64,000 nt of DNA from Alphaproteobacteria bacterium (GCA_024279135.1 JAJRRU010000022.1:62001-126000); one strand, 5' to 3'. Positions 49,667 through 61,017 are shown, counted from the first letter of the stretch. The notes: generated from the sequence alone by a model not told the origin. Numbers and translations: made by a program.

Positions 49667-50221
49667 ATGTCTGGTTCAAATAAATCCCCATCATGGTTGC
49701 CAGTCATGGTGGGGGGTATTGTATTGATTGCAATCGTTGTCATTTATAACAGAGGCCCGTCATTTGACATTGGTTCGAATTCGGGTCGTGGCAACTGGCC
49801 GGAACAGTTTCAGAGCAACGGCGAGCAGATCTATTTTACCGCAAGAAGTTCGTCGGGTATTCGGATCAATGCGGAGGGCGGCGGTATGCATATGCAGATG
49901 TACCAGAGCAGTTGTGTTTCATGTCATGGTGCTGACCGGCAAGGGCGGCGGCTTATGCCGAGATTCTGGATTACGGCTCCTGCGTTGACGCCGGAATCCC
50001 TGTTTGGTGGCCACGACGACAATTCGGAAAAAGACGGGCATGGAGACCACATTAAATATGATGCCGTGACCCTGAAAAGGGCCATTACCGGAGGCATTGA
50101 TCCGGCTGGTAACTCTCTTGATCGGGAGATGCCGCGCTGGACCATGTGGCAAGGGGATCTTGCGGACCTCATCATGTATCTCAAGAGCCCGGTTCAAGCC
50201 TCAAGTGTCGCTGTTAAGTAG
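49667..50221 (+). CDS. Membrane-anchored monohaem cytochrome c
   Basis: A 184-residue protein with an N-terminal uncleaved helix (about 11-27) and one haem c site, Cys83/Cys86/His87 (CVSCHGADRQG). REMPRW probably gives the Met ligand, and GGHDDNSEKDGHGDH is a His/Asp-rich loop. ATG 49667 with AGGA upstream is chosen over TTG 49664. It probably pairs with the preceding cytochrome as an electron-transfer unit. I cannot assign a pathway. Confidence 0.85.
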   Translation: MSGSNKSPSWLPVMVGGIVLIAIVVIYNRGPSFDIGSNSGRGNWPEQFQSNGEQIYFTARSSSGIRINAEGGGMHMQMYQSSCVSCHGADRQGRRLMPRFWITAPALTPESLFGGHDDNSEKDGHGDHIKYDAVTLKRAITGGIDPAGNSLDREMPRWTMWQGDLADLIMYLKSPVQASSVAVK

Positions 50222-50254
50222 TCGACAGGGTGCTGGTATCTTGAACAACAGGGC

Positions 50255-51817
50255 TTAATCAGGTTTGCGGCGCAGGTTGGGCGAGGCAAACCTGACGGCT
50301 TCCTCGGCTGCCCGGAACAGGGCTTTGGCCTTGTTACAGCTTTCCTGATATTCGTATTCCGGGTCGCTGTCGATCACCACGCCGCCGCCAGCCTGTACGT
50401 ACATGGTTTCATCCTTGATAACGGCTGTGCGCAGGGCAATACAGGTATCCATCTCGCCATTAGCCCCAAAATAGCCGATGCAACCGGAATAGATACCACG
50501 TTGTTCCGGTTCCAGTTCGTCGATGATCTCCATGGCCCGCACCTTGGGTGCCCCCGATACGGTTCCGGCCGGAAACCCGGCCAGTAAAGCATCAACCGCG
50601 TCGAAATCATCCGCCAGATCGCCTTCCACATTGGAAACGATGTGCATCACATGTGAATAAAATTCGATTGTATTGCGCGCGGTCACCGTAACCGACCCGA
50701 TATCAGCCACCCGGCCCACATCATTGCGGCCCAGATCAAGCAACATCAGGTGTTCTGCCAGTTCCTTGGGGTCAGACAGCAGATCATCAGCCAGTGTCTG
50801 ATCTTCCTGGGCATTTTTGCCCCGCGGGCGCGTGCCGGCGATGGGTCGGATGGTGATTTTGCCATCGCGTACCCGGACCAGGATTTCCGGGCTTGAACCA
50901 ATGACCGAAAAGTCACCGAAATCCAGAAAGAACAAAAACGGTGACGGATTAAGCCGTCGTAACGAACGGTAGAGGGCAAACGGCGGCAATTCAAAGGGGA
51001 AACGAAAGCGCTGGGATGGCACCACCTGAAAGATATCGCCGGCCAGGATGTATTCCTTGGCCTTGTTCACCATGGCGTGATATCCGGCCCGCCCGGTGTT
51101 GGAAACCGGCTTCGGGGTGTTGGGCTGGTAATTCCCTTGAGCCGCCCCGGTCTGGGCCGGTGATACGTTCTGTTCCAGATCAGCGACGGCCTGGGATATC
51201 CGCTTGCGGACCTGCTCATAAGCCTGCTCGGCACTGGGGGCCAGATTGGCATTCTTACCAGACCACAAGGGCGAGATAATCATGATTTCATCCTGGATGT
51301 TATCGAACACCGCCATGATCGTCGGTCGCACGAATATACCGTCCGGTACATCGAGCACATCGGGGTTTTCGTTGGGGATATTCTCCACCAGACGGACAGT
51401 ATTGTATCCCATGTAACCGACCAGTCCGGCGGCCATGGGCGGCAGACCTTCCGGCAGTTCGATGCGGCTTTCTTTCAGCAAGGCACGCAATGAACCCAGG
51501 GTGCCTGATTTTTGCGAGACCGGGCACGGTGCAAAACCACTGTCATGGAACAGTGCCTGGCGGTTAATCTCGGCCGAGTTGCCAAAACAGCGCCAGATCA
51601 GGTCGGGTTTCAGGCCGATGAATGAATAACGGCCACGAATGGCACCGCCTTCGACGGATTCTAGCAGGAAACTGTTGGGCTGGTCCTTCGATAGCTTGAG
51701 CATGGCCGAAACGGGTGTTTCCAGATCGGCGATCATTTTAGTCCACACAACCTGAGGCGAACCCGCCTCATAGGTGGCTCGGAATGTGTCAAAATCCGGG
51801 ATGAGAGTGATCGACAT
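50255..51817 (-). CDS. trpE: Anthranilate synthase component I
   Basis: Converts chorismate to anthranilate with ammonia from TrpG. It has 520 residues. The LLES element near 50 is the tryptophan feedback site. The chorismate-binding domain has PSPFLFFLDF, RPIAGTRPRG, LDLGRNDVGR and the C-terminal ALRTAV...AGGGVV. It lies 10 nt after the ppiD-like gene. It is separated from trpG by the cueR-regBA-cytochrome block and is probably transcribed with ppiD. Confidence 0.96.
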   Translation of the reverse strand: MSITLIPDFDTFRATYEAGSPQVVWTKMIADLETPVSAMLKLSKDQPNSFLLESVEGGAIRGRYSFIGLKPDLIWRCFGNSAEINRQALFHDSGFAPCPVSQKSGTLGSLRALLKESRIELPEGLPPMAAGLVGYMGYNTVRLVENIPNENPDVLDVPDGIFVRPTIMAVFDNIQDEIMIISPLWSGKNANLAPSAEQAYEQVRKRISQAVADLEQNVSPAQTGAAQGNYQPNTPKPVSNTGRAGYHAMVNKAKEYILAGDIFQVVPSQRFRFPFELPPFALYRSLRRLNPSPFLFFLDFGDFSVIGSSPEILVRVRDGKITIRPIAGTRPRGKNAQEDQTLADDLLSDPKELAEHLMLLDLGRNDVGRVADIGSVTVTARNTIEFYSHVMHIVSNVEGDLADDFDAVDALLAGFPAGTVSGAPKVRAMEIIDELEPEQRGIYSGCIGYFGANGEMDTCIALRTAVIKDETMYVQAGGGVVIDSDPEYEYQESCNKAKALFRAAEEAVRFASPNLRRKPD

Positions 51818-51827
51818 GAACTACCCG

Positions 51828-53720
51828 TTAAAAAGCCTGGCGAAGCGTATTTTCATTGACGTTAAAGGTCGTACGCTGTTCAAGGGATCGGGCCAGTTGT
51901 TCAAAAATATCGAAGCGCATAGCCTGGGTCAGCTCAAACTGGATTTTATCTACGGCCGATGGGTCTGTATTTGAACTGTTCACTTCATTAATCGCCGTTA
52001 AATGGGCAACCACATATCCATCAGTGCTGCGGACCATGGTGGCCTTGCCGATGGTCTTTTCAAACACCGCATCGGCCAGATTTTTCGGCAGGTCCGCTGG
52101 TATGCCGCTGCCATCTCTTTTCAAGGCCTCGATTAACCCGACTTGGGCGCCGTCACCATATTGCGCCATAACGGTTGTCATGGCTGTTGAGACATTCAGG
52201 CTGTCGATGGCTTGCTGGGCGACTATACGGGCCTGCTCACGGCGGTATTTTGCTTTGATGGCTCCAATGATGCTGTTTCGGACCGTATCGACCGGGCGCA
52301 GGGCAGGGGCGTCAATGCTATTGACCCGCAGCACAAAATAGGCACTGTCATCGGTTTCAATTAATGCAGAGTCCGTGCCTTCCGGTGTTGCGAAAGCCGT
52401 GCTGACGAAATTATTTGCAGGCAGATCGGTAATAATCGCCCCGCTGCGATCAGCAGCGTTGCGATCCACGCTATCCATCCGTTTCACTATCAGGCCAAGA
52501 ACCTGAGCGGCTTCTTCCAGGGTTGCACCTGAACCCAGTTCATCGTCGAGCTTGTTGGCCTGATCAAAAAGAGTATCGATGGCATTTTCAAGGGCCACAT
52601 CTTCCCTTAATCCTTCGCGAACTTCGGCGAATTCCTGAATGGTTTCTTCCTGCGCGTCGATAACCTTGAAAACATGCCAGCCCAGCATTGAGTTAACGGG
52701 CTGCGAGGTTTCGCCAATACCGGTGGCAAAAAGCACGTCGGCAATATCCTGGCTCAGCATATCGTCCCGGGTGACCCATCCCAGATCCAGCGAGTCCGCT
52801 GCCGCACCGGTAAGTTCATTGGCAGTTTCGGCAAAATCACGGCCCTGGTTGATCATGTCTACGGCTTTGATGGCGGTTGCTTCGTCACTATAGATAGACT
52901 GCAACACCTGACGGCGGCCGAGCGAGACAAAACTTGCCTTGCGATTTTCATAGGCATCGAGGATTTCCTGTTCGCTGACCGCCGATACTTCGGCAAAGTC
53001 GGAGGCAGAGAAGGTGATATAACTTACCGAACGATATTCAGGGGCCATGAACTGGTCCTGGTTATCGTTATGATAGGTCGAGATTTCAACGTCCGACGGT
53101 GTCGGGGCATCGCCAAAGCGGCTATCGTTAATCTTGAAATATTCCATGGAACGTGTTTCGTTGCGATATTCGTTGAGTAATCTGGACATATACAGTGAAC
53201 CGACCGTGCCACCGTTGAGGCTGTCGACCAGAGAAGAGCGTTTCAAATCGTCACGTACCAGTCGAACGTACATCTGTTCGCTGAATCCGGCATTTGCAAT
53301 GGTCATAAGGAATGCGCTTTTGTCGAACTGTCCCGTCAATCCGTTGAAAGCGGGAATTGACCTGATTTCCTGGGTAACAAGTTCATCGTCTATCACGATG
53401 CCCAGATCACGGGCCACTTCCAGAAACAGAGCTGAACGCATCATGCGCGCCAGAACCTGTTTGGGCAGGCCTATGTTGCGGGCCATTTCAGCGTCCAGCG
53501 AGCCACCGAAGTAGCCTCGTAACCTGTTCATTTCCCGTTGCATTTCATTATTGAATTCGTATTGCGTAATATCCACTTCGCCCACTTTTGCAACGCTGCC
53601 GGTGCCGACACCGGTGTTAATGTAATCACCGACCCCCCAGGCACCAAAACTCATAATCAGGAATACCAGGAGTACTTTGACAACAATAGAACCGGAACGC
53701 TTGCGGATGGCTTCCAACAT
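51828..53720 (-). CDS. ppiD: SurA N-terminal/parvulin foldase (PpiD-like)
   Basis: An inner-membrane-anchored periplasmic chaperone for outer-membrane and secreted proteins. It has 630 residues. A short cytoplasmic N terminus and one helix (about 12-33) precede a SurA_N-like domain, then a parvulin-type PPIase region (about 260-370) containing LGWVTRDDM and GWHVFKV. The C-terminal domain is less conserved. It is the first gene of a ppiD-trpE pair; this adjacency is common in alphaproteobacteria. Confidence 0.92.
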   Translation of the reverse strand: MLEAIRKRSGSIVVKVLLVFLIMSFGAWGVGDYINTGVGTGSVAKVGEVDITQYEFNNEMQREMNRLRGYFGGSLDAEMARNIGLPKQVLARMMRSALFLEVARDLGIVIDDELVTQEIRSIPAFNGLTGQFDKSAFLMTIANAGFSEQMYVRLVRDDLKRSSLVDSLNGGTVGSLYMSRLLNEYRNETRSMEYFKINDSRFGDAPTPSDVEISTYHNDNQDQFMAPEYRSVSYITFSASDFAEVSAVSEQEILDAYENRKASFVSLGRRQVLQSIYSDEATAIKAVDMINQGRDFAETANELTGAAADSLDLGWVTRDDMLSQDIADVLFATGIGETSQPVNSMLGWHVFKVIDAQEETIQEFAEVREGLREDVALENAIDTLFDQANKLDDELGSGATLEEAAQVLGLIVKRMDSVDRNAADRSGAIITDLPANNFVSTAFATPEGTDSALIETDDSAYFVLRVNSIDAPALRPVDTVRNSIIGAIKAKYRREQARIVAQQAIDSLNVSTAMTTVMAQYGDGAQVGLIEALKRDGSGIPADLPKNLADAVFEKTIGKATMVRSTDGYVVAHLTAINEVNSSNTDPSAVDKIQFELTQAMRFDIFEQLARSLEQRTTFNVNENTLRQAF

Positions 53721-53844
53721 GGTGATTTCAATCTCTTTTGCGGGTTATCTGAATAGAATTTGCGGCATCATAGGGACCATACAGGCTCCCTGCAATAACA
53801 GAATACCACGTTATTCCAGAGGCTATCGATTATGTAGCGTGAAA

Positions 53845-54513
53845 TTATTGATCAGCAAACGTCAAAACAGGATACTGCGGGTCATCGTTATTGATAACTG
53901 CATCGGCTTTTGATTTTGGATTTACCCTTGAAATATATAGTTGCTGTCCCGGCACGTAGCGTTTTTCATAGCTCAGACGAACGGCTGCCTTTTCCTCTGT
54001 GCTGTGTGCATCGCGCATAACGCCCCGTTCAACAGAAGTTTCAAAGCCAATATCAAGAAACATTCGGTAGTCCCAATAATCGTTGATTTCAGGCCGGAAC
54101 AGGAAAATTCCTTCAAATATTAAAATTGTATCAGGGGTAAATTTCATTTTAACAGTGTTAATTTCCCGGTCTTGACGGTGATCATAGCAAATGATCGGCA
54201 ATTCAGCGGAATTTCTGTTTAAACGTGTAACAGGATCAAGAAGTGCGGAGCGCAATAAAGGGTAGTTAAAAGAATCCTCATAATATCCGGTTGGTGACAT
54301 GCTGCCTTTTTCATAACGTTGGGTTCTGGGATTGTGAAAACCATCGATGGAAACATAAACTGTCGGGCGTCCCGAAGTATTAATAATCTCAGCTAGTTTT
54401 TTTGCCAGGGTAGATTTCCCAGAGGCATCAATACCGTCAATGGCGACACAATACAGGCGTCGCGACGAGCGTGACAGAATTTGTTCGGCCAGCGTCTGAT
54501 AAACAATACTCAT
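53845..54513 (-). CDS. Uridine-kinase-like P-loop kinase
   Basis: A cytoplasmic P-loop NTPase of 222 residues. Walker A is GIDASGKS (27-34). DGFHNPR and the Walker-B-like ILIFEGIFLF match the uridine kinase/phosphoribulokinase family. A lid region with basic residues follows (LSYEKRYVPGQ). The exact phosphate acceptor is uncertain; it could act on a nucleoside or another small metabolite. It overlaps the upstream methyltransferase remnant by 4 nt (ATGA). Confidence 0.8.
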   Translation of the reverse strand: MSIVYQTLAEQILSRSSRRLYCVAIDGIDASGKSTLAKKLAEIINTSGRPTVYVSIDGFHNPRTQRYEKGSMSPTGYYEDSFNYPLLRSALLDPVTRLNRNSAELPIICYDHRQDREINTVKMKFTPDTILIFEGIFLFRPEINDYWDYRMFLDIGFETSVERGVMRDAHSTEEKAAVRLSYEKRYVPGQQLYISRVNPKSKADAVINNDDPQYPVLTFADQ

Positions 54514-54713
54514 GGGCAGCGCACCCGCAACAGCATGATAATATCCAGATGGATAAAATCCTTGTCGATCAGCTTGCCGCCCGATAGTCCATCAAACACA
54601 ATGGTTCTTAATTTCCGGTAGCGCAGATACTCAAACGGCAGATCAAGCAGGTTATAGAGCCAAGCAATGCGGGCATAGATTTGTATTTTACGGGTTGCAG
54701 ACATTGTAGGCAC
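54510..54713 (-). pseudogene. N-terminal remnant of a SAM-dependent methyltransferase
   Basis: A 67-residue frame. It begins like small class I methyltransferases of the ubiE-like group: YARIAWLYNLLDLPFEYLRYRKLR, with the region near residues 43-49 (LSGGKLID) corresponding to the start of the SAM-binding motif. After LID the usual glycine-rich motif is missing and the rest (KDFIHLDIIMLLRVRCP) does not fit. It therefore looks like a gene deleted after about 50 codons. Its stop overlaps the kinase start, so it may survive as a translated leader. Confidence 0.6.
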
Positions 54714-54739
54714 AATCCCAAGCGTTAATCCTCATGGTT

Positions 54740-55294
54740 CTATACAGAAGAAACCGGGATCTGACAAAAACCCTGGGACGGCACATCGAGGGCCGAATTG
54801 AATTTACTCGACAGGTTCTGGAAGGCGATCAACCCGGTCAGTTCAACTATGGCATCGTCATCAAATGTGGCTTTCAATTTTTCCCTTTGGGCAGGTGTAA
54901 CAGTTCGTTCTGTATAGGTAATTGTTTCGGCATAATCCAGGGCGAGGCAGTCCGTATCGTCAAACAGATCGCTTTCCCGCCAGTTGTTCAAAGCCAGAAC
55001 CTTTGCTTCGTCTGCACCGTGTTTTAACAGTGTGGCGGCATTCACATCGACACAGAATTCACAGTGATTGATCTGTGATATCCTGACCGTCACCAGCGAG
55101 CGAAGGGCGGGCGGCAAGGGCGATGATTTCCTGTTCAACGCACCATACAGCAGAGCAACAGACGAAAAGACCAAGGGAGAACGGGCCCATAACAACCCTG
55201 GATCGAGCACCGCGCCATAGGTCTTCTTCTGTTTCCAGAAAAACAGGCGTACATACCAAGGATAGTTATGTATTGGTTTGGGATCGATGAACAT
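54740..55294 (-). CDS. Carboxymuconolactone decarboxylase family protein (AhpD-like)
   Basis: A 184-residue all-helical protein. The core LRSLVTVRISQINHCEFC carries Cys78 and Cys81, a CxxC as in AhpD. The AhpD proton-relay His three residues after the second Cys is Asn85, and the upstream Glu is Ser66. So a redox role is possible but the peroxidase relay is incomplete. It lies 27 nt after the aminotransferase on the same strand. Confidence 0.82.
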   Translation of the reverse strand: MFIDPKPIHNYPWYVRLFFWKQKKTYGAVLDPGLLWARSPLVFSSVALLYGALNRKSSPLPPALRSLVTVRISQINHCEFCVDVNAATLLKHGADEAKVLALNNWRESDLFDDTDCLALDYAETITYTERTVTPAQREKLKATFDDDAIVELTGLIAFQNLSSKFNSALDVPSQGFCQIPVSSV

Positions 55295-55321
55295 TGAATT
55301 GCTTTCAGGATTGATGCTGGT

Positions 55322-56506
55322 TTATGATTTGGCAGCGGCCAGGCTCTCCACGGCCGCCATGACACCGCCTTGACCATGAGCAATACCGAGCACCTTGAAG
55401 GCCGTTTCAATTGATGCCAATGCACCGAGGATCATGGGTTCATTACAATACCCCATATGGCCGATGCGAAACGCCTTGCCGTCCAGCGCGCCCAACCCAT
55501 GGCCAATGGCGACCCCGAAATCTTCACGCAGCAATTTCTGTAATGCGTTAACATCAATACTGTCATCGACAAGGATGGTTGTGACACCATTGGCGGCCTG
55601 TTCTTGAACCTGGGCGTTCATTTCTATTGTCCCGGCCTCACCCCATTTCCCAATTGCTGCCCGCGTGGCATCTGCCAGCCGTTGATGGCGGGTGGCCGCA
55701 CCCTCGAGGGTTTCCTCCAGGATCATATCAACCGCTTCGCGCAGACCGAATATCATATTTATGGGCCCCGTGCCACAATACCAGGTGTAATGAATTTCTC
55801 CCCGGCGTGTTCTCCAGTCCCAGTAGTTGCGTCCCAAACGGGCATTCTCGCCAACTTTCCGGGCCTTGTCGTTTGCCGCGGTAAAGCTCATGCCCGGTGG
55901 CATCATGATGCCTTTCTGACAGGCGGCAATCGAAACATCCACGCCCCATTCATCCATGCGGTATTCGGTCGTGACCAAAGATGCAATGGTATCAACCATC
56001 AGCAACGCCGGATGTTTTGCGCTATCCATGGCTTTGCGAATGGCCGGAATGTCACTGGTTATGGCACTGGCTGTGTCCGTGTGGACCATCAGCACGGCCT
56101 TGATTTTATGGCCGCGATCTTCTCGCAGTTTCTGTTCAACCTCGCCCGGATCAATTGAGTTCCGCCAGTCATTTTCCAGATAAATGCTTTTTACACCCAG
56201 ACTTTCGGCCAGTGCAGACCAGCCCATGGAAAACTGCCCGGTTCCCGGCACCAGCACAGTATCACCCGGCGACAGGGTATTGCTTAAAGCCGCTTCCCAG
56301 GCCCCATGGCCGTTGGAAGAATAGAAAAAAACCTCACCTTCCGTGCGGAACAACTTTTTCATATCCTCGTGAACACCCTTAGACAGGTCCTCGAATTCAG
56401 ACCCGGCGTATTCCAGTGCAGGTCGGTTCATGGCGGCTTGTATGCGTTCGGGTATATTGGTCGGCCCCGGTGTCATCAGGAAATTCCATCCTCGGTGAGC
56501 GTTCAT
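55322..56506 (-). CDS. Serine/alanine--glyoxylate aminotransferase family protein
   Basis: A class V PLP-dependent aminotransferase of 394 residues. FLMTPGPTNIPERI is the family N terminus. MVDTIASL carries the PLP-binding Asp, and Lys198 in CQKGIMMPPG is the probable Schiff-base lysine. In methylotrophs a relative is SgaA of the serine cycle; in others it handles glyoxylate from photorespiration or purines. No serine-cycle genes are nearby. The 277-nt gap to tpiA is divergent and holds both promoters. Confidence 0.88.
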   Translation of the reverse strand: MNAHRGWNFLMTPGPTNIPERIQAAMNRPALEYAGSEFEDLSKGVHEDMKKLFRTEGEVFFYSSNGHGAWEAALSNTLSPGDTVLVPGTGQFSMGWSALAESLGVKSIYLENDWRNSIDPGEVEQKLREDRGHKIKAVLMVHTDTASAITSDIPAIRKAMDSAKHPALLMVDTIASLVTTEYRMDEWGVDVSIAACQKGIMMPPGMSFTAANDKARKVGENARLGRNYWDWRTRRGEIHYTWYCGTGPINMIFGLREAVDMILEETLEGAATRHQRLADATRAAIGKWGEAGTIEMNAQVQEQAANGVTTILVDDSIDVNALQKLLREDFGVAIGHGLGALDGKAFRIGHMGYCNEPMILGALASIETAFKVLGIAHGQGGVMAAVESLAAAKS

Positions 56507-56783
56507 ATATTTATCCAGTTTTTTAAGTGAGTTTCTTCATGCGATGTCTAAACTTGAAACGATCATAGATAATTGCACCGATTTTTGAAGAACTATTTTC
56601 AATTGCCAAAACATTGTCGGTTTTGATAAATTAATGGCGTTGTGAACGCAATTCGTGGCTGGGTTAGGGCTTGCAGGAGCTGTTTGTTATCTCATGTCGG
56701 GTCATTGTATATGAAAACTTGAAAGCTGGGTAAAACCGTCTTATCAAAGCCTTAGCAATTTTAATATCAGGAGTATTGATCCC

Positions 56784-57548
56784 ATGAACACCCGTCGTCC
56801 TTTGATTGCCGGCAACTGGAAAATGAATGGTCTGGCCGCCGATGCTGCAACCCTGGCCGGTGATTTAGCCAAACGCCTGCGTGGCTCCCATAATCCATCC
56901 TTCGATATGGTGGTCTGTCCACCGTATACCAATATTTCTACGGCCGTAGAGGCCGCCCAAGGCACCGCCCTGGCCATTGGCGGGCAGAATTGCCACGACG
57001 CGGAAAAAGGCGCCCACACGGGCGATATCAGTGCTGCCATGCTGGCCGATGCGAGGTGCTCCTATGTTATCACCGGACATTCGGAACGCCGGACAGATCA
57101 TGGTGAAACCGATGGTATGGTCAACGCCAAGACCCGGGCCGCCTGGGCCGCCGGATTAATCGCCATTGTCTGTGTGGGCGAAACCGAAACCCAGCGTGAC
57201 GCCGGACAGACCCTGGATGTTATCGGTGCGCAAGTTGCGGGCTCCATGCCCGATGGTGCCACGGCCGCCAATACCGTCATTGCCTACGAGCCGGTCTGGG
57301 CTATCGGCACCGGTCGTACCGCGTCCCCGCAAGAAGCACAGGATGTTCATGGTTTCATCCGCCAGCAGTTAACAGACCGTTTCCCTGAACAGGCCGGTGG
57401 TATGCGAATCCTGTATGGTGGTTCCATGAAACCCGGCAATGCGGCGCAGTTGATGGCGTTGGCGGATATCGACGGAGGACTGATCGGCGGGGCCGCTCTG
57501 ATCGCCGATGATTTTTGGGCCATCGCACAAAGCAGTGGTCAGAAATAA
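56784..57548 (+). CDS. tpiA: Triosephosphate isomerase
   Basis: Interconverts glyceraldehyde-3-phosphate and dihydroxyacetone phosphate. It has 254 residues. The active-site Lys lies in AGNWKMNG, His in GHSERR, and catalytic Glu in [11 protein letters not shown]; the phosphate loop is [18 protein letters not shown] is 9 nt upstream. Its stop overlaps the next start (TAATG). It is divergent from the ppiD/aminotransferase side. Confidence 0.97.
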   Translation: MNTRRPLIAGNWKMNGLAADAATLAGDLAKRLRGSHNPSFDMVVCPPYTNISTAVEAAQGTALAIGGQNCHDAEKGAHTGDISAAMLADARCSYVITGHSERRTDHGETDGMVNAKTRAAWAAGLIAIVCVGETETQRDAGQTLDVIGAQVAGSMPDGATAANTVIAYEPVWAIGTGRTASPQEAQDVHGFIRQQLTDRFPEQAGGMRILYGGSMKPGNAAQLMALADIDGGLIGGAALIADDFWAIAQSSGQK

Positions 57549-58162
57549 TGGCTAAAACCGTAATATTCGACCTTGGCTGTGTCCTGATCAATTGGGATCC
57601 GGTTAATTTGTACCGAAAATTATTCTCCGATAAGGCCGAGATGGATTATTTCCTTACCGAAGTGTGCAATCAAGCGTGGAATTTGAAACAGGATGCCGGG
57701 CGTACCTTGAAGGAGGCCACGGCTGAACGCATCGCGCTGTTTCCCCGGCACAAGGCCATGATTGAGGCTTTTTATGATCGTTGGGAGGAAATGCTCGACG
57801 GCGCTATCGAGGAAACCGTCACCATATTGCGTGAACTGAAGGCCAAGGGTGACCCTGTGTACGCCCTGACCAACTGGTCGGGTGAAACATTCCCGGTTGC
57901 CCTCGAGCGGTTCGATTTTCTGCGCTGGTTTGATGGTATCGTGGTTTCCGGTGATGAAAAACTCGCCAAACCAGACCCGGAAATATTTCACCGGCTGCTT
58001 GATCGGTATAATTTGCGCCCACAAGACTGTTTTTTTATCGATGATTCCGAAGCCAATATAGCAGCCGCCCATAAAATCGGCTTTGATACCCACCACTTCA
58101 CCCGCTCATCCTTGCTCCGTGAACATTTGGTTGAAGATAATTTATTACAAAGTTACGTATAA
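57548..58162 (+). CDS. HAD-family hydrolase
   Basis: A phosphatase or dehalogenase-like enzyme of 204 residues. Motif I is FDLGCVLINWD, with nucleophile Asp and Gly where phosphatases often have a second Asp. Motif II is LTNWS, motif III Lys is in LAKPDPEIF, and motif IV is FIDDSEANI. It resembles the YihX/2-haloacid-dehalogenase-like group. The start ATG 57548 overlaps the tpiA stop; an in-frame ATG at 57515 lies inside tpiA. The substrate is unknown. Confidence 0.88.
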   Translation: MAKTVIFDLGCVLINWDPVNLYRKLFSDKAEMDYFLTEVCNQAWNLKQDAGRTLKEATAERIALFPRHKAMIEAFYDRWEEMLDGAIEETVTILRELKAKGDPVYALTNWSGETFPVALERFDFLRWFDGIVVSGDEKLAKPDPEIFHRLLDRYNLRPQDCFFIDDSEANIAAAHKIGFDTHHFTRSSLLREHLVEDNLLQSYV

Positions 58163-58312
58163 ACGCCAGGATGTGTATGACATTCCTGTTGTTTGAAAAT
58201 TAGTCGATCATTGTCAGGAAATGCTGGATATTTGCTGGTGAAGGTTATAGAACACTGCGCAACCGTATAGTAATTTACGCTGTTTTAGCTCAAACGATGG
58301 AATACTGAAATC

Positions 58313-58633
58313 ATGGACACAGTCCTTCTTGTCATTCACTTGTTAATCGCCATCGCGCTGGTTGGCGTGGTGCTCTTGCAACGCAGCGAAGGCGGCGGGC
58401 TCGGCATGGGTGGCGGTGGCGGCGGTGGCGGCGGTTTCATGACCGGGCGGGCAACGGCCGATCTATTGACCCGGACCACGGCTATCTTAGCGGCAGCATT
58501 TATGGTGACTAGTCTCACTTTGTCGATTATGGCAAACAATGACCGTCCAAAAGGATCGATTCTCGATCAATTACAGTCGGAAAGTCCACTACTTCCAGAT
58601 ACGGGCGAACCATCCGTTCCACTTGCTAATTAA
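58313..58633 (+). CDS. secG: Preprotein translocase subunit SecG
   Basis: A small membrane subunit of the SecYEG channel, 106 residues. Two helices (about 3-22 and 52-74) flank a Gly-rich loop (GLGMGGGGGGGGG near 28-40) followed by FMTGR. The loop is the family hallmark. A short C-terminal tail follows. It sits between tpiA and pyrG, a conserved order in alphaproteobacteria. Confidence 0.93.
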   Translation: MDTVLLVIHLLIAIALVGVVLLQRSEGGGLGMGGGGGGGGGFMTGRATADLLTRTTAILAAAFMVTSLTLSIMANNDRPKGSILDQLQSESPLLPDTGEPSVPLAN

Positions 58634-58722
58634 ATCATTACGCACACCATGTTGATTACAAAGGGTTATTTCGCAGGGCAAAAAATAATGCTCTGGCGAT
58701 CCCACTTGCCTGTAGGAATTTC

Positions 58723-60375
<1,653 letters not shown>

Positions 60376-60418
60376 TCGCACGGACTCTTGCTTTATTTAT
60401 TGAATTAGGGGTAACCCC

Positions 60419-60973
60419 ATGTCCATCATGCCCGACCACTGGATACGTGACCAAGCCAGTCAGCACGGAATGATCGAACCTTTTGTCGAGGCCCAGAAAC
60501 GCGAAGGCTGCATTTCCTATGGCGTTTCATCCTATGGCTATGATGCGCGTGTGGCCGATGACTTTATGATCTTTACCAATGTGGATAATGCGGTGGTCGA
60601 CCCGAAGGATTTTTCGGACGATACGTTCGTTAAGCGTAAAACCGATATTTGCATCATCCCGCCCAATTCCTTTGTATTGGCCCGAACCATCGAATATTTC
60701 AAGATTCCCAACGATGTTCTGGTGATCTGTCTCGGCAAGTCCACCTATGCCCGGTGTGGTATCATTGTTAATGTAACGCCGCTGGAACCGGGCTGGGAGG
60801 GCCATGTCACCCTGGAATTTTCCAATACGACCACCCTGCCGGCCAAGGTGTATGCCAATGAAGGTGCCTGTCAGTTCCTGTTTTTTAAGGGTGATACGCC
60901 TTGCGAAGTTACCTATGCCGACCGGGCCGGTAAATATATGAAACAAACCGGTGTCACCCTGCCTAAGTTATAA
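60419..60973 (+). CDS. dcd: dCTP deaminase
   Basis: Deaminates dCTP to dUTP, feeding dTMP synthesis. It has 184 residues, the trimeric dUTPase fold. [10 protein letters not shown] and [17 protein letters not shown] (catalytic Glu) are conserved. It lies between pyrG and kdsA, which are directly adjacent in many relatives, so pyrimidine synthesis is extended here. The pairing with CTP synthase makes metabolic sense. Confidence 0.94.
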   Translation: MSIMPDHWIRDQASQHGMIEPFVEAQKREGCISYGVSSYGYDARVADDFMIFTNVDNAVVDPKDFSDDTFVKRKTDICIIPPNSFVLARTIEYFKIPNDVLVICLGKSTYARCGIIVNVTPLEPGWEGHVTLEFSNTTTLPAKVYANEGACQFLFFKGDTPCEVTYADRAGKYMKQTGVTLPKL

Positions 60974-61017
60974 AGTAATTTAAAACAATACGTTATGAGA
61001 AGTTCTGCGGAAAGGCT

